Positions 27,133 through 35,068 of a stretch of DNA of 64,000 nt are shown here, piece by piece. The position numbers and the translations under genes are program-made. How positions within the stretch are numbered: position 1 is the first letter of the stretch; each line of letters begins with the position of its first letter. Under the pieces are notes generated by a model. The model was not told where the DNA came from. It did no database searches and was given only the letters and a program-made list of their open reading frames with translations. Source of the stretch: JAJDXW01 sp965243335 (GTDB taxonomy: Bacteria; Pseudomonadota; Gammaproteobacteria; HK1); contig OZ251545.1 of the NCBI GenBank assembly GCA_965243335.1, positions 1,860,001 to 1,924,000 on the forward strand. The letters are read 5' to 3'.

Positions 27133-28664
27133 AGATTCGAGCCCAGATCGGCAAGGTGCTGAACCTCGACAAGTGCATCGGGTGCCACACCTGCTCGGTG
27201 ACCTGCAAGAACGTGTGGACCAACCGGGAAGGGATGGAGTACGCCTGGTTCAACAACGTGGAGACGAAGCCGGGGACCGGCTATCCCGACGACTGGGAGG
27301 ACCAGGAGCGGTGGAACGGGGGCTGGAAGCGGACCCGCTCGGGCCGGATCAAGCCGAAGATGGGGGGGAAGCTCGCCATCCTCGCGAAGCTCTTCGGCAA
27401 CCCGGACCTCCCCCGGATCGACGACTACTACGAGCCCTTCACCTTCGACTACGAGCACCTCCAGCGCGCCCCGGAAGGGAGCGCCGCCCCGACCGCGCGG
27501 CCCCGCTCGCTCCTGACCGGGGAGCGCATGGAGAAGATCGAGGGCGGACCCAACTGGGAGGAGATCCTCGGCGGGGAGTTCTCCAAGCGCTCGCGCGACA
27601 CCAACTTCGACGGGCTTGAGCGGGAGATCTACGGCGAGTTCAAGAACACGTTCATGATGTACCTGCCGCGCCTGTGCGAGCACTGCCTGAACCCCTCCTG
27701 CGCCGCGGCCTGCCCTTCGGGGGCGATCTACAAGCGCGAGGAAGACGGGATCGTGCTCATCGACCAGGAGAAGTGCCGGGGCTGGCGGATGTGCGTCTCC
27801 GGGTGCCCGTACAAGAAGATCTACTTCAACTGGTCCTCGGGGAAGTCCGAGAAGTGCACCTTCTGCTACCCGCGGATCGAGAGCGGGCAGCCGACGGTGT
27901 GCTCGGAGACCTGCGTCGGGCGCATCCGCTACCTGGGCGTGATCCTCTACGACGCCGACCGCATCGAGGCGGCGGCGAGCGTCGCGGAGCCGGGCCGCCT
28001 CTACCACGAGCAGCTCGACCTGTTCCTCGACCCGACCGACCCCGCGGTGGTCGCCCAGGCGCGGCGGGACGGCGTGCCGGAGGCGTGGATTGAGGCGGCG
28101 GCGCGCTCCCCGGTCTGGCGGCTCGCCATGGACTGGCGGGTGGCGTTCCCCCTGCACCCGGAGTTCCGCACCCTCCCCATGGTCTGGTACGTGCCGCCCC
28201 TCTCCCCGCTCCAGTCCGCCGCGGAGGCGGGGATGATCGAGATGGACGGCGCGGTCCCGGACGTGCGCTCCCTGCGGATCCCGGTCCGCTATCTCGCGAA
28301 CCTCCTGACGGCCGGCGAGGAGGAGCCGATCGTGCGCGCCCTCGAACGCATGATGGCGATGCGGGCGTACATGCGCTCGAAGACGGTGGAGGAGGCGGCG
28401 GACGAGGCGATCGCCGCGCGGGTCGGGCTCACCGGGCCGCAGGTCGAGGACATGTACCGCCTCATGGCCCTCGCCCGGTACGAGGACCGGTTCGTGATCC
28501 CCACCACCCACCGCGAGGCGGCCGAGGACGCCCACGACCTCCAGGGCTCGTGCGGCTTCAGCTTCGGCAACGAGTGCTCCGGAGGGGAGTCGCGGCCGAA
28601 CCTGTTCGGGAGCCCACGCCGGCGCTCGGTCACGGTCCGGACTCCGACGGAGTTCATCCGGTGA
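27129..28664 (+). CDS. narH: Respiratory nitrate reductase beta subunit
   Basis: A 511-residue ferredoxin-like subunit that passes electrons from NarI to NarG. The cysteine groups are CIGCHTCSVTCKNVW, CEHCLNPSCAAACPSG, CRGWRMCVSGCPYKK and CTFCYPRIESGQ...C..TC. The Trp in CRGWRMC is the NarH-specific residue that makes that cluster [3Fe-4S]. It overlaps narG at its start and narJ at its stop by 4 bp each, so translation is coupled. Confidence 0.98.
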   Translation: MKIRAQIGKVLNLDKCIGCHTCSVTCKNVWTNREGMEYAWFNNVETKPGTGYPDDWEDQERWNGGWKRTRSGRIKPKMGGKLAILAKLFGNPDLPRIDDYYEPFTFDYEHLQRAPEGSAAPTARPRSLLTGERMEKIEGGPNWEEILGGEFSKRSRDTNFDGLEREIYGEFKNTFMMYLPRLCEHCLNPSCAAACPSGAIYKREEDGIVLIDQEKCRGWRMCVSGCPYKKIYFNWSSGKSEKCTFCYPRIESGQPTVCSETCVGRIRYLGVILYDADRIEAAASVAEPGRLYHEQLDLFLDPTDPAVVAQARRDGVPEAWIEAAARSPVWRLAMDWRVAFPLHPEFRTLPMVWYVPPLSPLQSAAEAGMIEMDGAVPDVRSLRIPVRYLANLLTAGEEEPIVRALERMMAMRAYMRSKTVEEAADEAIAARVGLTGPQVEDMYRLMALARYEDRFVIPTTHREAAEDAHDLQGSCGFSFGNECSGGESRPNLFGSPRRRSVTVRTPTEFIR

Positions 28665-29383
28665 TCCGCACCCTGAAGGTGCTGTCCCTCCTGCTCGCCT
28701 ACCCGACCGAGGAGATCACGGCGGCGGCCCCGTCCTTCTCCGCGGTCCTGGACGAGGAGGGCCTGGTGCCCGAGGGCCGGCGCGAACCGCTCCGGCGGCT
28801 CGCCGCCCAGCTCTCGGAGCGGCCCCTCTACGACCTCGAGGAGCGCTACGTCTTCCTGTTCGACCGGACCCGGTCGCTCTCGCTGCATCTCTTCGAGCAC
28901 GTGCACGGGGAGAGCCGGGACCGGGGGCAGGCGATGGTGGAGCTGAAGGCGCTCTACGCGGCGGGCGGGCTCGAGATGCCCGCCAACGAGCTGCCGGACT
29001 ACCTGCCGCTCTTCCTCGAGTTCCTGGCGACCCGGCCCCTCGACGAGGCCCGCGGGTATCTCGCGGACGTCGCGCACATCGTCTCCGCCCTCGAAGCGCG
29101 CCTGCGGAGGCGGGGAAGCGTCTACGCCGGGGTCTTCGCAGGGGTCGGGGCGCTGTCCGGGGCGAAGGCGGACCGGCAGGACGTGGACGATCTGCTCGAA
29201 CGGCCGGACGACGACCCCGACGACCTCGAGGCCCTCGACCGGGTGTGGGCGGAGGAGCCGGTGACGTTCGGCGGCCTCGGCCCGAACGCGGCGGCGTCCT
29301 GCGGGCCGGACCGGGTGGCCGCGCAGATCCGCGCCGCCCGGCGCGCCCCGCCCGCCGCGGACGGTGCCTCCGGGGCCGGTTGA
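28661..29383 (+). CDS. narJ: Nitrate reductase molybdenum cofactor assembly chaperone
   Basis: A 240-residue NarJ. GTG 28661 overlaps the narH stop (GTGA) and gives MIRTLKVLSLLLAYPTEE, the usual start. The domain is helical, with FEHVHGESRDRGQAMVEL typical for the family. The chaperone keeps NarG open for cofactor insertion before the complex binds NarI; it is not part of the final enzyme. A low-complexity C-terminus ends 51 bp before narI. Confidence 0.95.
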   Translation: MIRTLKVLSLLLAYPTEEITAAAPSFSAVLDEEGLVPEGRREPLRRLAAQLSERPLYDLEERYVFLFDRTRSLSLHLFEHVHGESRDRGQAMVELKALYAAGGLEMPANELPDYLPLFLEFLATRPLDEARGYLADVAHIVSALEARLRRRGSVYAGVFAGVGALSGAKADRQDVDDLLERPDDDPDDLEALDRVWAEEPVTFGGLGPNAAASCGPDRVAAQIRAARRAPPAADGASGAG

Positions 29384-29434
29384 GGCGCCGGGGCCGGGGC
29401 CGGCGCGCGGGCAGGAAGAGGAGGAGGGGAACCC

Positions 29435-30169
29435 ATGGCCGGCTACCTCGATACCCTGGTGTTCGGCATCTATCCCTACGTCGCGCTCGCGGTGCTCGTG
29501 GTCGGCTCCGTCGTCCGCTATGACCGGGAGCCCTACACGTGGCGCTCCGGGTCGAGCCAGCTCCTCCGCCGCCGGCAGCTCATCGTCGGCTCGGTGCTGT
29601 TCCACGTCGGGGTGCTGGTGGTGTTCTTCGGCCATCTGGTAGGCCTCCTGACCCCGATCCAGGTCTTCGAAGCGCTCGGCGTCAGCCACGGCTTCAAGCA
29701 GCTCCTGGCGATCGTGGTCGGCGGGGCGGCGGGGGCGGCAGCCCTCGTCGGGGCGACGATGCTGGCCCACCGGCGCTTCTTCGACCCGCGGGTGCGGGCG
29801 CAGTCGTCGTTCTCCGACAACCTGGTGATCGCGATCCTGTGGGTGCAGCTCGCCCTGGGCCTCCTCACCATTCCGATTTCGCTCGGCCACCTCGACGGGG
29901 CCGAGATGGTGAAGCTGATGGCGTGGGCGCAAGGGATCTTCACCTTCGACCCGGAGGCGGCCGGCTACGTCGCGGGCGCGCACCCGATCTTCAAGCTGCA
30001 TCTCTTCCTCGGGCTCACGATCTTCGTCATCTTCCCGTTCACCCGCCTCGTGCACATGCTGAGCGTGCCGATCCGCTATCTCTGGCGCCCTGGCTACCAG
30101 GTGGTGCGAGCCCGGCCCGCCCACCGGTCGAGGGCCGGGAGAGGCTCGAGCCCGGCCGGCCACCGCTGA
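29435..30169 (+). CDS. narI: Respiratory nitrate reductase gamma subunit (cytochrome b)
   Basis: A 244-residue membrane protein with five helices, starting MAGYLDTLVFGIYPYVAL after GGAAGAGGAGGGG. Heme b ligands are His in VLFHVGVLVVFFGH and in KLHLFLGLTIFVIFPFTRLVH. It anchors NarGH and takes electrons from quinol. The C-terminal tail is basic and Pro/Ser-rich. It is the last gene of the cluster, and a REP-like hairpin follows. Confidence 0.97.
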   Translation: MAGYLDTLVFGIYPYVALAVLVVGSVVRYDREPYTWRSGSSQLLRRRQLIVGSVLFHVGVLVVFFGHLVGLLTPIQVFEALGVSHGFKQLLAIVVGGAAGAAALVGATMLAHRRFFDPRVRAQSSFSDNLVIAILWVQLALGLLTIPISLGHLDGAEMVKLMAWAQGIFTFDPEAAGYVAGAHPIFKLHLFLGLTIFVIFPFTRLVHMLSVPIRYLWRPGYQVVRARPAHRSRAGRGSSPAGHR

Positions 30170-30200
30170 CCCGGCTTCGGCCGTCTTGGCCCTGGCGCTC

Positions 30201-30280
30201 CTGGGAACGCGGGCGTCTCGCCCGCATGCGCTTGGCAAGTCCGCCACGGGCCGATGCGGGCGAGACGCCCGCGTTCCCAG
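30201..30280. repeat. Composite intergenic repeat, copy 2 (perfect 26 bp inverted arms)
   Basis: The arms at 30201-30226 and 30255-30280 are perfect reverse complements and match the copy at 19125-19205. A partial third arm (CGAGACGCCCGCATTCCCAG) is at 30322-30341, and the GTGGGGTGAA module follows near 30393. The interval 30170-30493 downstream of narI therefore consists mainly of repeats and has no gene. Confidence 0.85.
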
Positions 30281-30289
30281 GGCACATGG

Positions 30290-30309
30290 ATTCCCGCTTT
30301 CGCGGGAAT
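30290..30309. repeat. Short REP-type hairpin ATTCCCGC-TTTC-GCGGGAAT
   Basis: A perfect 8 bp palindrome with a 4-base loop inside the composite repeat. Sequences of this type are widespread dispersed repeats in proteobacteria. In RNA it would be a stable hairpin downstream of narI. Confidence 0.7.
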
Positions 30310-30493
30310 GACGAAGGTGGACGAGACGCCCGCATTCCCAGGATGCGCCGGGCCCAGGAACGCCTGCGACGGATCCGCGAAAGCCCTGCGCGGTGGGGTG
30401 AAGGCAGCTCCGAACCACACCGAACCGCGGGAAGATTTCGTCCCCGCGGGGCTCGGGGCGCCTGCGATTTTGCGCTGGCGGTCGCCAACCGCA

Positions 30494-31201
30494 TCAGCGG
30501 TCGCCGGTCGCCTCGTTCATGAGCTCTTCGAACATCCGCGCCTCCGCCTCGCCGAAGGGGCCGAGCTCCCGGAGGTGGGCCAGCCGGACGCGCGCGTCCT
30601 CGGCCCGGCCTTCGTGGAGGGCCGCGACGGCCGCGAACCACAGCGCCTTGCGGTGGCCGGGGGCGAGGGCCAGGGCCCGTTCGATCAGCCGGGTCGGCTC
30701 GCCCTCGAGCCGGTTGCCGCTCGCCCGGGCGAGCGCTTCGGCTTCAGTGAGGAGCCGGGCGACCTCCTCGCCGACCGCTTCTGCCGGCCCCGGCGGCGCG
30801 GCGCTCCGGACCGCGAGCGGATCGAGCCCGCGGGGCTCGCCAAGGAGGATGTAGAGCCCGGCCGCGAGGAGCGGGAACGCGAGCCCGAGCAAGACGGCCG
30901 CGCCCCGGCGAGGCCGGGCGGCGTCTGGGTCGAGGCGGGCGCCGGCCGGGCGATCGGCGGTGTCCAGGTCCCGCAGCAATGCGCGCGCCGCGTCGTCGTG
31001 CGCCGTGCGGCCCGCCGGCAGGCCCCCGGAAGGGGCCTCCTCGCCGGCTTCGATCTCCGCGAGGCGGGCCCGGTGCGCGGCGAGCGCCGCGGCGCGGCGG
31101 TCGGGGCGTGCGGGGGGAGCGCGCCGGAGGAGCGGCCCCGCGAGGAAGGCGATGCCCGCCGCCGCGAGGCCGGCGGCGAGGACCCAGAACAGCGCGGTCA
31201 A
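30494..31201 (-). CDS. ccmI: Cytochrome c maturation protein CcmI
   Basis: A 235-residue CcmI (apocytochrome c chaperone). The TTG start at 31201 overlaps the ccmH stop by 4 bases. Two membrane helices (FWVLAAGLAAAGIAFLAG and a second near residues 102-120, GAAVLLGLAFPLLAAGLYIL) bracket a cytoplasmic loop with a leucine-zipper-like region; the periplasmic C-terminus has TPR-like helices (LIERALALAPGHRKALW). It presents apocytochromes to the CcmF/CcmH ligation complex. Shorter than many CcmI proteins. Confidence 0.85.
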   Translation of the reverse strand: MTALFWVLAAGLAAAGIAFLAGPLLRRAPPARPDRRAAALAAHRARLAEIEAGEEAPSGGLPAGRTAHDDAARALLRDLDTADRPAGARLDPDAARPRRGAAVLLGLAFPLLAAGLYILLGEPRGLDPLAVRSAAPPGPAEAVGEEVARLLTEAEALARASGNRLEGEPTRLIERALALAPGHRKALWFAAVAALHEGRAEDARVRLAHLRELGPFGEAEARMFEELMNEATGDR

Positions 31202-31713
31202 TCCCTCGGCTCCGGTCCGCGCTCGGCCTCCAGGAGCTCGGCGAGCCGGCGCCGCTCCTCCTCGGTAAGCGTCTCGCCGCCGGACGGGGCGCGCCTTCGG
31301 ACCCGCGCCAGGAGCCAGGCGAGGGCCGCGAGCGCGAGGGCGAAGGGGCCGCACCAGAGGAGGGCGGTCGCCGCGTCGAAGGGCGGCCGGTAGCGCACGA
31401 AGTTGCCGTAGCGGGCGGTCATGTACGCGAGGATCTCCTCGTCGGAGCGCCCCGCCCGGAGCATCTCGTCGACCTTGCCGCGGAGGTCGCGGGCGAGGTC
31501 CGCGTTCGAGTCCGCGATGCTCTGGTTCTGGCAGACGAGGCAGCGGATCTCCTCGACCAGCCCGCGGTACCGGTCCGCGAGCGCGGGGGAGGGGAAGGAG
31601 CGCGGCTCCGCGGCCGGCGCGGGCGGGGCGGCCAGCGCCAGCCAGCCGGCCGCGAGGAGCGCCGCGCCCGCGAGCCGCCACCGCCTGCGGATCGTTTCCG
31701 TCGGGGCGGTCAC
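31198..31713 (-). CDS. ccmH: Cytochrome c maturation protein CcmH (CycL)
   Basis: A 171-residue thiol protein with signal peptide, the redox motif as LVCQNQSIADSNADLARDLR (CLVCQNQ) and a C-terminal membrane anchor (LLWCGPFALALAALAWLLA). It reduces the heme-binding cysteines of apocytochromes in the periplasm. GTG 31713 is 43 bp downstream of the merR stop on the same strand, so it may now depend on that promoter. The oxidoreductase CcmG that normally precedes it is absent. Confidence 0.93.
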   Translation of the reverse strand: MTAPTETIRRRWRLAGAALLAAGWLALAAPPAPAAEPRSFPSPALADRYRGLVEEIRCLVCQNQSIADSNADLARDLRGKVDEMLRAGRSDEEILAYMTARYGNFVRYRPPFDAATALLWCGPFALALAALAWLLARVRRRAPSGGETLTEEERRRLAELLEAERGPEPRD

Positions 31714-31756
31714 GTCCTCAATTCCGATCCGGGAGAAGAGGGGGCGCGGGGGCGGG

Positions 31757-32173
31757 TCAGGCGGCCGGTTCGCGGGCCGCGGCCGGCGGACCGCCCGCGA
31801 GGCCGTCGATGATGGGGCATTCCGGGCGTTCGTCCCCGCGGCAGCGCTCCACGAGCCGGCCGAGCGTCTGGCGCATGCTCTCGAGCTCCGCGAGCTTGCG
31901 ATCGACCCGTGCGAGGTGCTCCTCGGCGACCCGCTTCACGTCGGCGCTCGTGCGATGCCGGTCTTCGTACAGCGCGAGCAGCGCACGGCAGTCCTCGATG
32001 GTGAATCCGAGCGAGCGGGCCCGAGCGAGAAAGGCCAGCTTGTGGAGGTCGGCGCGGCCGAAGTCGCGGTAGCCGTTCGCGCTCCGACGGGGCCGGATCA
32101 GCCCGATGCCCTCGTAGTAGCGGATCGTCTTCGGCGGCAGCCCGGTGCACGCCGCCGCCCTTGCGATGTTCAT
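31757..32173 (-). CDS. cueR: MerR-family copper-responsive regulator, CueR-like
   Basis: A 138-residue regulator with the N-terminal HTH (MNIARAAACTGLPPKTIRYYEGIGLI), a dimerisation helix and a C-terminal metal-binding loop CRGDERPECPIID, which fits the C-x(7)-C-PII pattern of CueR and marks Cu(I)/Ag(I) sensing. It is divergent from copA with a MerR-type promoter in between and probably activates it by untwisting the long spacer. Confidence 0.9.
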   Translation of the reverse strand: MNIARAAACTGLPPKTIRYYEGIGLIRPRRSANGYRDFGRADLHKLAFLARARSLGFTIEDCRALLALYEDRHRTSADVKRVAEEHLARVDRKLAELESMRQTLGRLVERCRGDERPECPIIDGLAGGPPAAAREPAA

Positions 32174-32282
32174 GCTGGGAGCTCCCGGTCCCGGACACCC
32201 GCCCGGCCGTCGGCATGGCCGGTTCCCGCGGCCGGATCGCCGCCCTCACTCCAGGCCGCCGGGCCCTCGAATGCGGCGGGCC

Positions 32283-32313
32283 TTGACCCTCCAGTCACGG
32301 GAAGCTCTATCTT
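32283..32313 (+). promoter_or_regulatory. MerR/CueR-type promoter for copA (TTGACC, 19 bp spacer, TATCTT)
   Basis: -35 TTGACC (32283-32288) and -10 TATCTT (32308-32313) are 19 bp apart, the lengthened spacer that MerR-family activators correct. The spacer contains an imperfect dyad of CCCTCC and GGGAAGC around AGTCAC, matching the CueR operator layout. It lies 30 bp before the copA start. Confidence 0.85.
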
Positions 32314-32343
32314 GCCTCGCGAACGGGAAATTTCAACCGCGTG

Positions 32344-34866
32344 ATGAACCCTTCGTCCGAGCCGTCCGAGAACCCGACCGTGAGGGACCCCGTCTGCGGG
32401 ATGGAGGTCGATGCCGCGAACGGGCGGCTCGCCCTGGAGCATCGGGGGCGTTCGTACCGCTTCTGCGGCGAGGCGTGCCGCCGGAAGTTCGCGGCGGCGC
32501 CCGCCGACTGGATCGAATCGAGGGACCCGGTCTGCGGCATGACCGTCGATCGCGCCTCGGCGCGGGAGGCCGCCGCCCACGCCGGGAAGCCGATCTTCTT
32601 CTGCTCGAAACGGTGCCGGGCGCGCTTCGAAGCCTCTCCCGAGGACTTCGCCGGCCCCCGCGCCGAGCCCGAGCCGGCCCCCCCGGGCGCGCGCTTCACC
32701 TGCCCGATGGACCCGGAGATCGTCCGTGACTCCCCCGGGGACTGCCCGATCTGCGGCATGGCCCTCGAACCGACGGCGCCTTCCGCGGACGACGGACCCA
32801 ACCCCGAGCTGGTCGACTTCCGGCGGCGCCTCCGGGTCGGGGCGCCGCTCGGGCTCGCCCTCCTGGTCCTCGAGATGGGCGCGCATCTCGGGGCGCCGTT
32901 CGCCGAATGGCTCGGGCCGCGGGTCCACGTGTGGCTCCAGCTTGCGCTGGCGACCCCGGTCGTCGTGTGGGTCGCGGGGCCGTTCTTCCGGCGGGGCTGG
33001 GCCTCGGTCGTCAACCGAAGCCCCAACATGTGGACCCTCATCGCGCTCGGGGCGGGCGCCTCCTATGCCTTCAGCGTGGCCGCGGTCCTTGCTCCGGACC
33101 TCTTCCCCGCGGCCGTGCGCGGCCCTCATGGCCTGCCGCCCGTCTACTTCGAGGCCGCGGCGGTGATCCTCGTCCTCGTCCTCGTCGGACAGGTGATCGA
33201 GCTCTCCGCGCGCGAGCGCACCGGCGACGCCATCCGGGGGCTGCTCGACCTCGCGCCGAAGTCCGCCCGGCGGGTGCGGGCCGGAGGCGACGAGGACGTG
33301 CCGCTCGAAGCGGTCGCGGCCGGCGACCGGCTTCTGGTCCGGCCCGGCGAGAGCGTCCCGGTCGACGGGGCGGTGCTCGACGGCCGCTCCGCGGTGGACG
33401 AGAGCATGCTGACCGGCGAGCCGGTCCCGGTGGAGAAGGGGCCGGGCGACCCGGTGACCGGGGGGACCCTCAACCGCTCGGGAGCGTTCACGATGCGCGC
33501 CGAGGGGGTCGGCGCGGACACCGTCCTCGCCCGGATCGTCGACCTGGTCGCGCGCGCCCAGCGCAGCCGGGCGCCGGCGCAGGCGCTGGCGGACCGCGTC
33601 GCGCGCCGGTTCGTGCCGGGGGTGATCGCGGTCGCCGCGCTCGCGTTCGCGGCCTGGGTCCTCTTCGGCCCCGCGCCGGCCCTCGCGCACGCGGTGACCG
33701 CGGCGGTCAGCGTTCTCGTCATCGCCTGCCCGTGCGCCCTCGGGCTCGCCACCCCGATGTCGATCATGGTGGCGGTGGGCCGGGGGGCGCGGGACGGGGT
33801 CCTCGTGCGGGACGCGGGAGCGCTGGAGAGCCTCGCCCGGGCCGACGTGCTCCTCGTCGACAAGACCGGCACCCTGACCGCGGGCGCGCCCGAGCTGACC
33901 GACGTGGCCGCGGCGGATGGCGGCCCGGACGGGGAGGGGCGGCTCCTTTCGCTCGCCGCCTCGCTCGAACGCGGGTCGGAGCACCCGCTCGCTTCGGCCC
34001 TCGTCAAGGGCGCGGAGGAGCGCGGCGCCCGGCTCCTCGGGGCGGAGGACTTCCGGGCGGTCCCCGGCAGGGGGGTGCGGGGGCGGGTGGACGGCCACGA
34101 CGTCGCGCTCGGCAACGCGGCCCTGATGCGCGGGCTCGGTGCGGATGCCGGATTCGGCGGGCTCGACGAGGTGCGCGCGCGGCTCGAGGAGGCCGGAAAG
34201 ACCGTGATGTTCGTGGCCGTGGACGGCGCGCCCCAAGGTCTCCTGGCGGTCGCGGACCCGGTCCGCCCGACCGCCCGCGGCGCGCTCGACAGGCTCCGGG
34301 GCGCGGGGCTTCGCGTCGTGATGGCGACCGGAGACAGCCGGGGCGCGGCGCGGGCGGTCGCGCTGGGCTTGGGGGTCGACGACTGGCGGGCGGAGCTGAC
34401 CCCGGAGGACAAGCGGGACCTCGTCGCGAGGCTGAAGGAGGAGGGGCGCTGTGTCGCCGTGGTGGGGGACGGGATCAACGATGCTCCGGCGCTCGCGGCC
34501 GCGGACGTCGGGGTCGCGATGGGGACCGGGGCGGACGTGGCGGTGAGGAGCGCCGGGGTGACCCTGATGGGAGGCGACCTCCTGGGGCTCGTCCGCGCGC
34601 GCCGGCTCGCCGGCGACACCCTGCGCAACGTCCGGCAGAACCTGTTCTTCGCCTTCGTCTACAACGCGGCGGGGGTGGCGGTCGCGGCCGGCGTCCTCTA
34701 CCCGGTGCTGGGGGTGCTCCTCTCGCCCATGATCGCCGCCGCCGCCATGAGCCTATCTTCGGTGTCGGTGATCGGAAACGCCCTCCGGCTGAGGCGCCGT
34801 CCGCACGACGGGTTCGACGAAGGCGGCGACCCCGATTCCGGCCGGAAGCATGGCGAAGGCGTCTGA
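32344..34866 (+). CDS. copA: P1B-type copper-exporting ATPase with two YHS domains
   Basis: A P-type ATPase of 840 residues. ATG 32344 follows an in-frame GTG at 32341. Domains in order: two YHS-type units (VRDPVCGMEVD near 14-58 and SRDPVCGMTVD near 60-105), a heavy-metal-binding unit FTCPMDPEIV...CPICGM, and then the ATPase core with TGES-type MLTGEPVPVEK, CPC in ACPCALGLAT, the phosphorylated Asp in DKTGTLT, SEHPL and GDGINDAPAL. It pumps Cu(I) out of the cytoplasm. The usual N-terminal MXCXXC domain is replaced by YHS domains, so metal may be delivered differently or the preference may be shifted. Confidence 0.95.
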   Translation: MNPSSEPSENPTVRDPVCGMEVDAANGRLALEHRGRSYRFCGEACRRKFAAAPADWIESRDPVCGMTVDRASAREAAAHAGKPIFFCSKRCRARFEASPEDFAGPRAEPEPAPPGARFTCPMDPEIVRDSPGDCPICGMALEPTAPSADDGPNPELVDFRRRLRVGAPLGLALLVLEMGAHLGAPFAEWLGPRVHVWLQLALATPVVVWVAGPFFRRGWASVVNRSPNMWTLIALGAGASYAFSVAAVLAPDLFPAAVRGPHGLPPVYFEAAAVILVLVLVGQVIELSARERTGDAIRGLLDLAPKSARRVRAGGDEDVPLEAVAAGDRLLVRPGESVPVDGAVLDGRSAVDESMLTGEPVPVEKGPGDPVTGGTLNRSGAFTMRAEGVGADTVLARIVDLVARAQRSRAPAQALADRVARRFVPGVIAVAALAFAAWVLFGPAPALAHAVTAAVSVLVIACPCALGLATPMSIMVAVGRGARDGVLVRDAGALESLARADVLLVDKTGTLTAGAPELTDVAAADGGPDGEGRLLSLAASLERGSEHPLASALVKGAEERGARLLGAEDFRAVPGRGVRGRVDGHDVALGNAALMRGLGADAGFGGLDEVRARLEEAGKTVMFVAVDGAPQGLLAVADPVRPTARGALDRLRGAGLRVVMATGDSRGAARAVALGLGVDDWRAELTPEDKRDLVARLKEEGRCVAVVGDGINDAPALAAADVGVAMGTGADVAVRSAGVTLMGGDLLGLVRARRLAGDTLRNVRQNLFFAFVYNAAGVAVAAGVLYPVLGVLLSPMIAAAAMSLSSVSVIGNALRLRRRPHDGFDEGGDPDSGRKHGEGV

Positions 34867-34944
34867 TACGGCGGCCGTCCCTGCGGTGGACGATGCCGTC
34901 GACGGCGCGGGCGACCACCCGGTGACGGCGGCGATGGGCGCGGA

Positions 34945-34984
34945 CGGTCGGGGTCGATGACCGGGGCGGGTCTCGCCCCGACCG
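34945..34984. terminator. Hairpin region between convergent copA and ccmF
   Basis: Two competing stems are seen: CGGTCGGGG (34945-34953) with CCCCGACCG (34976-34984), and CGGGGCG (34962-34968) with CGCCCCG (34974-34980). There is no T tract, so intrinsic termination is only possible. The 200 bp between the two gene ends has no ORF of interest. Confidence 0.35.
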
Positions 34985-35068
34985 ATGACGGGGCGGGGCC
35001 GGCGGTGACGCGGGCGCTCGGAGCAAGGCCGCCGGGCCGGCAGGGTTCTCGACGCGATCGGGACCCGC

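Noticed and set aside
27129..28664. NarH has Trp where a fourth cluster cysteine could be expected (CRGWRMC)
   Set aside because: This substitution is normal in NarH and gives the [3Fe-4S] cluster.
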